A stretch of 64,000 nt of DNA from positions 1,191,137 to 1,255,136 of the forward strand of contig JAREIK010002991.1 of NCBI GenBank assembly GCA_029783825.1. The letters run 5' to 3'. Below are positions 1 through 9,700 of this stretch, in pieces. The notes under the pieces are model-generated. The model did no database searches. It was not told the origin of the DNA and worked only from the letters and a program-made list of their open reading frames with translations. The position numbers and the translations under genes are program-made. The stretch's first letter is position 1. Every line of letters begins with the position of its first letter. This DNA comes from Sapria himalayana. Its lineage: Eukaryota; Streptophyta; Magnoliopsida; Malpighiales; Rafflesiaceae.

Positions 1-689
1 CTATAATTTTAAAAAAATACTTAAATTTTAGAATTGACTCAATTTTTTGTGTATGATGAAATTTTTAATATTTAAGAAATATTATGCTTGATTAACAAAC
101 AAAAAATAGATTGATATATAAATATATTAGTACTCCCTTGACATATAAGATAATTATCATCCTTGAAGCATAACTACAAAAAATAATTCTATCATTATCA
201 TGTTTTTGATATTTAACTATCAAAATTATACTTATTTTATTCATGAGTAATTAACATTTTTTTCTTTTGGGGAATATATCAATTACCTTTGACTATTATT
301 TTGAGTATGCATTTTTATTATTCAATCTTTAATATCATAAAAATATGAAATAATATAATAATAATTATATTTATACTTTCATCTTTATAAATATCATATT
401 TACTAATTTACATCAATTAATACAAAATCTTACAAATCTTACTTATATAAATTATACAAAAAAAAATAACACATATGGCTATCACTATCATATAAAAAAT
501 CTCTACTTACATATATCTCATAACTTACGTGTCATTATCTACAACAACAAAAACATGAATCTCATATAATTATTAAACATCTAGGTTATATATTATACAT
601 AATTTATATATTACTTGAAGATTAATTCTTCTATAATATACATAATATATTAATCATAATAAGTTTGTGTTTTTTGATTTTATGAGTAT
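1..689. repeat. AT-rich LTR-like dispersed repeat, copy 1, left part
   Basis: This non-coding AT-rich stretch resembles 45240-45680 and, more weakly, 11830-12190. All three share, in the same order, a stretch about leaving the phrase cattg/tttgagyrtgcattt, a segment with taacttacgtgtcattat or tatgacttacctattatt, then ttgaagattaattcttct or ttgaagaatagttcttct. The copy is interrupted at 689 by the element at 690-1719 and resumes after 1727. It also lies inside the first intron of the hydrolase gene on the minus strand. The repeat is probably LTR or internal sequence of the gypsy-type elements seen elsewhere in the window, but no terminal TG..CA was assigned. Confidence 0.5.
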
Positions 690-899
690 CTAAGAAGCAC
701 GGACACGGACACAAACACAGTAATACAACACGGCAGGATACGGGAACAGGACAATTTCTAAAAAACTAGAATACGGATAAGGCTAGGATACGACATAATA
801 ACAAAATAAAAATAAAAATTATTAATTATAAATATTAGGTATTTTATAAAATTTATTAAATTAAATTAAATTAAAATATTTTATTATATATAATTAATA

Positions 900-1015
900 T
901 ATATTATTTATTTTATAAAATAAAAATATTTTATTTTATTTTATAAGATAATATTTATATTTATTTTATTTTATAAGATAATATTTATATTTATTTTATT
1001 TTATAAAATAATATA
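900..1015. repeat. AT-rich short tandem repeat
   Basis: About three head-to-tail copies of a roughly 31-bp unit built from ttattttattttataagat and aatatttatat lie inside the TIR element. A similar arrangement is present in the second copy near 18090-18230, so it belongs to the element. Confidence 0.6.
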
Positions 1016-1077
1016 TTATAATTATATTATATAAAAATATATATTTTTTATTTTATTTTATAAAAATATTTTATTTT

Positions 1078-1495
1078 ATGCCCCTGCCTCTCCCCTCAAT
1101 CACCCCTGCCCGTCCCTCTCCCCTCAAACACACCTGCCCGCCCTTGTCTCTCCCCTCAAACACACCTGCCCGCCCTTGTCTCTCCCCTCAAACACACCCG
1201 CCCCTGCCTCTCCCCTCAAACACGCCTGCCCCTGCCTCTCCCCTCAAACACGCCCGCCCCTGCCTCTCCCCTCAAACACGCTCGCCTCTGCCTCTCCCCT
1301 CAAACACGCCCGCCCCTGCCTCTCCCCTCAAACACGCCCGCCCCTGCCTCTCCCCTCAAACACGCCCGCCCCTGCCTCTCCCCTCAAATCGCGCCGCCCC
1401 TTCCTCTCCCCTCAAATCGCGCCGCCCCTTCCTCTCCCCTCAAATCGCGCCGCCCCTTCCTCTCCCCTCAAATCACGCCCGCCCCCTGCCAGTAG
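1078..1495. repeat. 28-bp GC-rich minisatellite
   Basis: About 14 head-to-tail copies of a 28-bp unit (core cctgcctctcccctcaaac followed by acgcccgcc) occupy this stretch. Late copies switch to a variant with tcaaatcgcgccgcccctt. One strand is almost pure pyrimidine in each unit. Because 28 is not a multiple of three, proline-rich open frames appear in more than one frame; these are by-products and not genes. The related element at 17920 lacks this block. Confidence 0.9.
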
Positions 1496-1563
1496 CCAAC
1501 GTTGGCCACCGACATCGTCGGACGTCGGGCACTATAGACGTGGATACGGCTGCCGACGCAACC

Positions 1564-1591
1564 ATCCGATATGCCACGTGGCGTATCGGAT
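1564..1591. repeat. Near-perfect palindrome centred on a G-box (CACGTG)
   Basis: The 28-bp stretch starting atccgatatgccacgtgg reads nearly the same on both strands, with one mismatched pair. Its centre is CACGTG, the core bound by plant bZIP/bHLH factors. A second CACGTG-like site (gccacgtgac) follows at about 1610. Regulatory use is not shown; it may be only element structure. Confidence 0.6.
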
Positions 1592-1727
1592 ACGGATTGT
1601 GCAATGATACGCCACGTGACTTATCAGACACGTATCCGTGCCGTATCCGTGTCGTGTCCACGTGTCTATGTGTCGGACACATGGACATGGCGGTAGGGAG
1701 CCGTGTCCATGCTTCCTTGATGAGTAT

Positions 1728-2540
1728 CATATTTATAATAATTAAATTTAGCCCAATCTTGAGTTTTTATTATGTTTATCACATGCGATAAAATTAAAAT
1801 GATTACACTTATTTTATACCTTACAACATGAGCATGTCATATGACTTATCTATCATAATACACCATGATCAAGAAAAATAAATCTATAATATAATTAAAA
1901 ACTCAAGATTCACATTCATTAATTATAAATAACATTCACATTCATTAATATTTAAATTATAATATTATCATAAAAAAATATTATATGATTACATCATCAT
2001 AATATAAGTATAATAAACCAATTAAAAATCTTAATTTAACTTATTATTAAAGAAGAATTCACGCAAAATATTTGATGTAACATAATAAAATTAAGAGTTC
2101 CTAATAACAATCTCAACAAAAATCTAAAGCTCAGAATATAATCTTAAATAATCATTAATTATGTTTATCTACCACTAATTGTGAGTTAAATGTCACACCA
2201 CCTAAGACTTTATGTATATACATATTTCAGTGATTTCTACTCAATTACATACACTTAATATTGTAACTAGGGATACTTAAAACTCATTAAATATTTAAAA
2301 ATTATCTTTTGTATTAATTACCTCTATGACCAGTAATGATTTCAAAATCTTAGGTTGATATTTACATCAAACTTATTTTGTCAATTCAAGATCTCTTAAC
2401 AATTAGACAAATTTTACTATACTACACACAGAAGAACTCACTCTATTTTTTATTTAATATGATCTTGAGAATCCTAATATTTCAAAAAAACTCGATTTAA
2501 TGAGATAAGGTCAAAAAATTTCTATTTTATATAAATATAT
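1728..2540. repeat. AT-rich repeat copy 1, right part, then unassigned AT-rich intron sequence
   Basis: The LTR-like repeat resumes at atatttataata, matching the continuation seen at 45690 (atattcacatc). After about 2000 the sequence is AT-rich with no recognisable coding potential and ends in an (AT)n stretch near 2555-2575. It lies in intron 1 of the hydrolase gene. Confidence 0.45.
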
Positions 2541-2779
2541 ACATACATAAATACATACATATATATATATATACACATATCAAAGCCGGTAGGATAAATG
2601 GAAAAAAAATAAACAGAACGACGCCAAAGAAAAAAAAACTTATTGGCCTATTTTTCGGATGAATATGACAAAATGAAAACAGGAACAGAAACCATGATGA
2701 ACAACAATCAATTCAATTTCAATGAGAAAGATTGACACTTCGATAAACCTTCCAAGTTAAACTCAAATGCGAAACTGAC

Positions 2780-2994
2780 CTGTAGTTGCGATTTTGCTCT
2801 GGAGGGACGGAGAGAGTATGGAAGCAGACAGCGCATGGGGGATCCGATGGTTGCAGCAGGCACATTGCGTTTGGCACGGCACTCGAACAGCCCGTCCCGA
2901 GGAATATCAGAGCCGAACAATCATGGTCACCATCAACAATTGATGGATCGAAATTACAAATCATGCCGTTTTCGGGTGCCACGTGACTTTCCAT
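2780..2994 (-). CDS. First coding exon of an MBL-fold hydrolase (putative hydrolase C777.06c / At1g30300 type), 5' partial gene
   Basis: The exon encodes 71 residues plus two bases of codon 72, starting at an ATG read from 2994. Residues about 27-72 contain ALIFLGTGCSSAVPNAMC, then LQPSDPPCAVC and PPEQNRNYR. That is the N-terminal beta-strand and GTG/CSSAVP loop I recall for the plant and yeast metallo-beta-lactamase-fold hydrolases related to PhnP. A donor AG|GTCAGT at 2780/2779 follows NYR, where homologues continue with CNTSLLIDY. The metal-binding HxHxDH motif should be in exons left of position 1, since nothing in 1-2779 looks like exon 2. Residues 1-26 are not conserved to my knowledge. 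Catalytic substrate is unknown. A hAT transposon starts 230 bp upstream of the start codon. Identity rests on remembered family sequence. Confidence 0.8.
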
Positions 2995-3160
2995 GCCAAT
3001 TATCCAGATTGGGAGAGCAACCGATGTGGCGGGGACAGTAGCGCAGTTTATTGCAATTCCATCCCAGTCGAAGTTTCGTTCTTTTCTCAGATTGTGGGAC
3101 GACGAACACGAAACGGACGAATTCTTGTCAGTTTATTGCACAACACAAGTCACGTCACCA
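2995..3160 (-). promoter_or_regulatory. Probable 5' UTR and core promoter of the MBL-fold hydrolase
   Basis: This stretch has clearly higher GC content than the surrounding DNA and no repeat signature, as expected of the leader of the minus-strand gene. On the minus strand an AT-rich TATA-like run (ttttttatatgcc) lies at about 3174-3186, roughly 180 bp upstream of the start codon. No transcription start can be fixed from sequence alone. Confidence 0.4.
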
Positions 3161-3443
3161 TGACGAGGAGAAGGCATATAAAAAATAAAAAACAATAGAA
3201 TCAACTTTTAACTCATATTAATGTAGAGTTGTCAAACTGGCCGGATACGGGCGGTCCCTTTTTTTTTTTTGAGCACAAGCAAGCCTTCGTGCAGAGCCAG
3301 GCTCGGCACGGTTTAAAAAAGCCGGGCCCACTCTGGCCTGGCCTGACCATAAGGTTCGGGCATCGTGGGACCGCGGGTCGGGTCCAATCAGCCCGACCCT
3401 CAGTTTTTTTTGCGGGAGGGGCGATCGCGGGGTCAGGCTCCGG

Positions 3444-3692
3444 TAGAGATGTCAAACGGGCCGGCCCAGCACGGCACGGCCGTTTTTCCCGTGCCCCGCC
3501 GTGCTACCGTGCCGTGCCGGGCACGGCACGGTCACTGTACCGTGTCGTGCCCGGCACGGCACGGTATTTTAAAGTCGGGCACGGCACGGCCCGTGGGCAC
3601 GGCGAGGCCGTGCCGTGCCGTGACCGGCCCGCTCGGGCACGTTTGCTCAACCGGGGTCCGGGTCCCGGGAGCCAAGAGGTTTGACACCTCTA
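3444..3692. mobile_element. Nested MITE-like unit or duplicated end inside the hAT element
   Basis: The unit starts tagagatgtcaaacgggcc and ends gaggtttgacacctcta, so it has its own pair of hAT ends. The interior is cacggcacgg-rich and can fold extensively on itself. I see no 8-bp target duplication around it (ctccgg before, caacag after). It may therefore be an internal duplication of the element end rather than a separate insertion. The following 3700-3765 is a further inverted cluster of gccaagcacgg and cgtgcttggc. Confidence 0.55.
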
Positions 3693-4225
3693 CAACAGCC
3701 AAGGCTGCCAAGCACGGGCACGGGCGCACGGCCCGTGCTTGGCACTTGGCACTTTGGCTTGGCAGAATAAAAAAAAAATTTTTTTTTTTAAAATTTTTTT
3801 ATTAATTTTATGTTTATCTTTATTTAAGTTTATGTAATAAATAAAAAATAAAATTTTTTGTAAAAAATATTACATTTAAAATTAAATGTAAGTATGTAAA
3901 AAAAAAATTAGAAAATTTATTTTTTTTTTCAATTAAGATTAGCATTTTTTAATATTATAATGTATTAATTAAATATTAATATTTAAAGTTAATAAATTTT
4001 AAAATAATATTTAAATCTTAAATTAATAATTAAATACATTAAGTTAGTAAAAATTTTAATTAAAAAAAAATTTAAACTACGCAAATAAAAATTACCATTC
4101 ATGCTTTTGAAACCAATACTCCGAAAAAAAAAGTATAAGTTTCAACTTCAACACAACGTATAATACAAAGTACAAACAAAGCGTATAAATAAAAAAAAAT
4201 ATCGAAAAAAAAGAGCAGATGAGCA

Positions 4226-6350
4226 TCAATCGTCAAGCGGCATATAATGAGAATCATCAGCCGCAACATCAAGATCAGTATCATATGGGTCATCATCATC
4301 GGCAATCAGCTCCTCCGCCATCGTAGTGGATGTGGATGCGACTGCAGTGTCTGTCATAGTCCCAGCTTCAGCACGATCACTGATGCTATATCTCGATTCC
4401 TCCCAATCCTTCAAACATGCCAAGGCCTCAACCATATCTGGACGTAATCTCGATCTCCTATCCGAAATCACGTTCACTGCAACAGAAAAAGCAGACTCCG
4501 ATGCTACGCTCGACACCGGAGGAGTCAGTAGATCCCGTGCCATCCTAGATAGCACGGGATAGGCGGACTCATATAATTTCCACCACTGTAATAAATCAAG
4601 ATTATTATTGTCAGAAGGTGATAGGATTGAGCAGTAATCGGTATCTAAGTACCGAGACAGCTCGCTCCTATGTGAAGGTCCACCCCTACGTTTCCCCCTC
4701 GCTAGGTTAATGGAATAAGCGTCATCTCCGAACAAGGTATCAGTGTCCGTACTCACAGTCTCAACACCACCACCACCATACCTAGTATTGTAGTATGTAT
4801 ATAGGTCTGTCAACTTTTCGTAAATGAACCCTTCAGGTGGCTCTTCCAGGTTCATGCACGAGGAAATGAAAGTCAGGGTGTTTTCAACCCCTTCCACCTT
4901 AGCCCTAGGGTCCATGCATGCTGCGAGGCAATAAAGAGATGGAATGGTGGACCAGTACTTCAGGTACTTGGTCTCCATCTCTGCAACCATATGGGTGAGC
5001 GTCGGGTCCGCTCGATACATCCTAAACATGCTACTAATGTTGCATATGCAACGGAGTGCAATGCAAGTGGTGGGCGTATAAACCGACGAACACATGTTCG
5101 TCGTGTCATAAAATATCTTCAGGAATTTCATAAATGAAATTCCTGAATCCCAGTCAGTGTCGTCAACAATAAGTTCGCCACTCTTACTATTGACGTAGTC
5201 GGATATCACGTGTTCGTTTCCAACACATGATTCCAACATCAGGTACGTGTAATTCCAACGATGTCTCACATCAGATTGGAATTTCTTCTTCTTAAGATTC
5301 GCAGACAAACAGAGATTACCAAACTCTTGTAGTCTGCGAGGAGTGCGAATATACTTGAGTGCATTGCGTATATTTTCCAACGCGGGGGAACACACCTTCA
5401 TACCCGCTTGAACTATCAGGTTAATAACATGACACATGCATCTGACATGAAATATCTCTCCTAAAGGTGCGTCTCTAATATTCCTAACAAACATATTGAT
5501 CGCTACTCCATTATTCGCAGCATTATCGAAAGTGACACTAAAAATTTTATTTTGAATTTTATATTCCCTAAATATTTTCATCATACACTCAAAAATGGCC
5601 GGGCCATCATGAGGATGAAGAATCTCAGTGAATCCTAATATTTTTTTTATTTATTGTCCAGTTTGAATCGACATAATGACTAGTGATACATGCATAAGAA
5701 GAATCATCGTGACATGTCCATATATCGGACGTCACGGACACCACTCCACTAAATGCCAAAAATTCCTTAATTATTTTTTGTTTTTCTAACTTATATATCT
5801 TTAGTATGTCACTCCTAGATGTGGACCTAGGAATCCTACGATAGGATGGCTGAAAATAAGTCTGCATGATGCGCACTACCCTCGGATCTTCAGAAAATCT
5901 GATCGGAAGACCCATCAATGTGATGAGTCTGGCCATGCCGTCCCTACCCAACTCGCTGGAGTATACGAAGGGAGTAAACTTTGAGACTGAACTCGATCCA
6001 GTCTCAAAAAATGTAGTGCCAAGTTGGGTTTGCCTAGGATCTAACGGTCCATGTTTTTTGGAGCATATTTCAGCATGCCTCTTTAGGTGCCCAGTCCCAC
6101 ATGTACTCTTGCATGTTAAAAGTCGCATACAATATTTGCACTGTGCCATTTCATGTTCCTCACCCCTAATATCTAATTATGTTATTATTTTAAAATGTGT
6201 CCAAACTACAGAAGTCCTCCTAGTTTTTTGTTTTTTAGAACTTTGGGCTGAGATGACAGGAGAAACCAAAGTTTCAGGAGCCACAGACGTTTGTGTAACA
6301 CTAACATTTTCATTTTCAAAATTTAAATTTGTGTTAGGTGAATTTGTCAT
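4226..6350 (-). pseudogene. hAT transposase with two lesions (one stop codon, one +1 frameshift)
   Basis: Read on the minus strand from an ATG at 6350, the frame has an N-terminal low-complexity segment and then a BED-type zinc finger (AQCKYC, then HLKRHAEIC, cysteines and histidines intact) at about 6150-6060. An RNase H-like catalytic core follows (TSDIWT, then FDNAANNG near 5530 and CMCHVINLIVQAG near 5440). The hAT C-terminal dimerisation region lies at about 4600-4430 (LDLLQWWK, SSVASESAFS, ISDRRSRLRPDMVEAL). The product would be about 700 aa, normal for the family. A TAA at 6177-6179 breaks the frame just before the zinc finger, and an 8-nt homopolymer at 5641-5648 carries one extra base. 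All other parts are open. An ATG at 6149 could in principle give an N-shortened start. The lesions are simple changes, and a sequencing error in the homopolymer cannot be excluded. Confidence 0.9.
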
Positions 6351-6881
6351 TTTTTATTTTTCGTACTTTTTTCTAGAGAGAGAAGCTTTAGAGAGAGAAA
6401 ATATAAAAAAAAGCAAATTATATTACCCGGTAAAAGCAATGAGGTCACTCACGTGCAAGATGCACCGCAGCCCGCAGGAAGCTTTGATGTTCAAAACTCA
6501 AGTTGAGTTTCACGAAAATCCAAGCCGAAATCAAAAACACGAGGGCCGAGAGAGAGAAGCACAGATTATGTGAGAGAGAGAAGCACGGATTATGTGAGAG
6601 AGAGAAAATATAGAGAGGATTAATGTTTTTGAAAAACATAAATTTTATAGAGAGGGGGGTAGAATTTATAGGCTGATTAAAGTTTTTTTTTTTTTTAAAA
6701 AATATTTTTTTTTTATTTTTTTGAATTTTTTTATTAATTTTAAGGGGCAGAATCACGAGGACCGTCGGATTCTGCCCCCTAGCCGTTGGAGTAGAATCCA
6801 AGGGCTGAAAATCGCTCAAATTTTGAAAAATTTTTTTTTCCCGTTAGATATATCCATTTTCTCGGTTTTCGGCAGAAATTA

Positions 6882-6915
6882 CCGCGGGTCGGGTCTGTTT
6901 GGACCCGACCCGCGG
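6882..6915. repeat. Perfect 14-bp inverted repeat with 6-nt loop
   Basis: ccgcgggtcgggtc is followed by a six-base spacer and then its exact reverse complement gacccgacccgcgg. It lies in the subterminal region upstream of the transposase start. The same ccgcgggtcgggtcc motif occurs once at the other end near 3372-3386, so it may be a transposase-binding repeat; that role is inference. Confidence 0.85.
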
Positions 6916-6962
6916 TCTTTTTACCGGGGGGGCCCTGAGCGGCTGAGCCTGAGCCTGATGTG

Positions 6963-7052
6963 TCGAGACTCGAGTGACTCGAGTCACGACTCAGTGAGTC
7001 GTGAGTCGTGACTCGTGACTCGTGACCGTGAGTCGCGACTCACGCCACGGCA
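6963..7052. repeat. Cluster of direct and inverted GACTCGTGA-type repeats
   Basis: The motif gactcg/cgagtc and its variants (gtgagtcgtgagtcgtgac, actcgtgactcgtgac) recur many times on both strands, forming short overlapping palindromes. Traces of the same array (gagtcatgagtcatgag) remain in the ancient hAT copy at 61145-61170, so it is an ancestral feature of the element. Confidence 0.75.
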
Positions 7053-7638
7053 CGCGTGGCACGCCGCCAGTGCCACGCGTGCCTGCGGGACCGGCACGGG
7101 ATGGACCCGTGCCGGCGTGCCGTGCCTAGGCACGAGCCGTGCCGGGCCAGGCACGGCACGAATTGTGCCTTGCTTCGCCCGGGCACGGTTTTTGAACGTG
7201 CCGGGCCGGCCCAGGCACGGCCGAACCGTGTCGTGCCTCGTGCTGGGCCGGGCCGGCCCGGCCCGTTTGACACCTCTACGTACACGTGTTGGTGTGCCGT
7301 GTCACGGGCCGACCATGCCGAGTCAGGCAAGGCACTGCACATGCAAGGCACAGCACAGCACGGCTCGTGCCTAACCTGGGCACAACACGAGCCCGGACAC
7401 GGCAATTTTCCGTGCCCGGCCTCGTGCCGGCCGGGCTGACACCTCTATCTTAATGTAATATTTACTAAAAACATTATCTTCAAAAAAATGTATATACTCA
7501 TATAAACATATGTACCTAATAGTATATACATTTATAAGCTTTATTATTGGATAGAAGTGTATAAAGATATGTGATGGTGATTGGGAGTTTAAAAATGGTG
7601 AAAATGATATTCAAATATGAAGAATTATGATGCATGAA

Positions 7639-7782
7639 TAGAGGTGTCAACTGGGCCGGGCCGGGCCGGCACATTTTTAAACCGTGCCCAGGCCCGGGCC
7701 GGGCCGGGTCCGGCACGGTAGCACGTTCGTGCCCTAAAAAAATGGGTCGGGCCGTGCCAGGCCGGCCCGTTTGACACCTCTA
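7639..7782. mobile_element. 144-bp hAT MITE with perfect 8-bp target duplication
   Basis: The element starts tagaggtgtcaactgggcc and ends cgtttgacacctcta, a clear terminal inverted repeat. It is flanked on both sides by tgcatgaa (7631-7638 and 7783-7790). The interior is gccgggcc and cggcacgg sequence typical of the subterminal parts of the 3224-7447 transposon. It has no coding capacity and must have been mobilised in trans. Confidence 0.93.
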
Positions 7783-7799
7783 TGCATGAACACAATTGG

Positions 7800-9700
7800 T
7801 GAGGAGAACAAGAGAACTTGCAAATTTCATTAAATAATAATTTTACTAAACTCTTGACAGCTCACTTTCATGTGAATTATTCTTATTTATATTTATAGAT
7901 GCTTACAAAGTAAAATAAATAATATATTTAAATTTAAGACCTAGATAATTACATCACACCTATGTAGTGACTTCACCCATTTTGTCATACACGAGAACAA
8001 AGTCACGACTTGAATCCTTAAATTATTCATTCTCTGCAACGCAAGATCAGTTGTAACTCCATTCATATCATGACTTCATAATATTAGGTTATGACACAAA
8101 TATATTTTATGATTTTGTTCAAGGTAACAGCTATTATCACTTTGTTATAGTGCTAAAACTTATTTTCATAAAATCATTCTGTTTAGAGATATTTTTCATG
8201 CAAGCACATCAAAAAATACATCTCAAAATTAGTATAGATTTAAAATCCCCCTCGTGATAATGCATATGAATTAATTTCTTATTTTCTTTTTTTTTAGATG
8301 AATATTGATGGAATAATTTTGATTACATATCTCAAAATCACGAGCTCAATGTGCAGTAGCAGTCTTCTTTTACATGTCTTGCTCCAAAACTTTGAAGCGA
8401 AAAAGAAAATAGCGTGGCCTATTTTCTTCTACCATAAAATTCTAGCAAAGATCAAATAAATGAACATGTCACCTCACTTTTAAAAAAGTGATGTCATATT
8501 TCTATTTTATTTTATACTTAAATTATTATAAAGATTATAAATATATATATATATATAATCAAATAAATAATTTGATTCTAATTCAAATCAATTAATAAAA
8601 CAAATAAATTTGACTATAATTAAAGTAATTGCTCTAATTTTACATATATATATACTCTAAACAAATAAATAAATTATTTAATTATTATAAAGATTTTAGA
8701 CTCCCTATATAAAATATGTTGACTATTTATATTAAATATACTTTATTTTAATTTAGAATTATCATTACACTCCCACAATTATTTAAAATAATTCGAGATT
8801 GATGTTATTTTACACTTGTGAAACTTCTCATGTTAAGATTGCATATATTAATTAATTTAAATTATTGACAATTTAGTTCAATCAATCACATATTATTTTC
8901 TCAAGACCTTCAACTTAACATCTTTGACATTCAGAATCAAAATTAACTCATAAGATTTGACAATATCAAAATTTATAAGTATCCTTAAGGGATATCATCA
9001 ATCCATTTGATAAGATATGTATTCTATCAAAAATCAATATTGACCACACAGCTGGTAAAGTTATCTAACTCAATGAATTTATTCATTTATTTACTTTATG
9101 AATCAAAATAACTATTAACAAGCACATATATTTATTAATTATTTCAACATTAAGAGTGATAGGGTTTATAATAATAACAATGTGTTTTATTTTAGATGTA
9201 AATACAAATTAAAAACATTATGGTTTTTGTTTAATACAAATAAGTATATTAGATTAGTTAGTTAGAATTTTTACATTCTTTATATTTTAAGATAAAGTTA
9301 CTAAAATATTGTATTATATTATTTTGATTTATATTCATTATTTTGATATATCAAAATAATTGATTTATATTGTATTTCAACTCTATTTTGATTGTGAACA
9401 ATAGATTTATATTCATTATTTAATAATTGATATATCAAATAATGTGCGTGCAAAAAAATATCCACTATGTCTTATTAAAAATTTTTTAAGTAAATTAGCT
9501 CTGTCACTATGATATTGGGTGAACATGAAGCCGCTGTTACAAATTGTCAATGTTACTTATCTTTTGCATTTTTCTCGATTAAGACTCATCACTTTCTACT
9601 CATAGCTTTTAAATTAAGGTTTCCACCTCCATGGTAGCTCGAATTTTCAATTGATGACATTTTAAAGTTTTTTGTTGGAGTAGTAGAGAAGAAAAATTAG
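7800..9700. other. AT-rich intergenic sequence without recognised gene
   Basis: I see no coding signature here. The stretch 8040-8200 contains phrases about gtcacgac/ttatgacac that recur in the 13380-13760 and 35560-36880 repeats, so part of it is probably decayed LTR-retrotransposon sequence. A short (AT)n lies at about 8540-8560. Near 9340-9440 a tgatatatcaaataat motif is repeated. Confidence 0.4.

Larger units (their letters stand above)
690..1719. mobile_element. Non-autonomous TIR transposon with 8-9 bp target duplication
   Basis: The element begins ctaagaagcacggacacgg and its end, read on the other strand, is caaggaagcatggacacgg: a 19-bp terminal inverted repeat with three mismatches. 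It is flanked by atgagtat(c) at 682-689(690) and again at 1720-1727(1728). The paralogous repeat at about 45680 carries the equivalent site once, as atgagcatc followed directly by atattc, so this is a true insertion. The interior has AT tandem repeats, a GC-rich minisatellite (1078-1495) and a G-box palindrome (1564-1591). No transposase is encoded. An 8-bp duplication would suggest hAT and 9 bp would suggest Mutator-like; the flanking c makes this undecidable here. Confidence 0.82.
3224..7447 (-). mobile_element. Nearly intact hAT-superfamily DNA transposon (Ac/RICESLEEPER-like), 4.2 kb
   Basis: The outer ends are tagagttgtcaaac at 3224 and ctgacacctcta ending at 7447, forming a terminal inverted repeat. 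They are flanked by 8-bp target duplications, tattaatg (3216-3223) and tcttaatg (7448-7455), with one mismatch. Subterminal regions are very GC-rich, built of repeated cacggcacgg and gccgggcc motifs. A transposase gene on the minus strand fills the AT-rich centre. A second pair of end-like sequences lies inside (3444-3692, and gtttgacacctcta ending at 7278), so the ends are doubled or nested. Insertion is in the promoter region of the MBL hydrolase. This appears to be the source family of the short GC-rich elements at 7639, 50988 and 51730. Confidence 0.88.

Noticed and set aside
1078..1495. CRISPR-like array
   Set aside because: Repeats are directly adjacent without unique spacers and the context is eukaryotic.
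1078..1791. Proline-rich open frames of 237 and 143 aa
   Set aside because: They arise from a 28-bp repeat read in several frames; no start context, no homologue, and the same repeat is absent from the sister element.
3229..3805. Overlapping long frames on both strands
   Set aside because: GC-rich hAT subterminal repeats give stop-free frames on all strands; composition is repetitive Arg/Pro/Gly/Ala.
7015..7439. Frames of 119-127 aa on both strands
   Set aside because: Same cause: cggcacgg repeats in the hAT right end.
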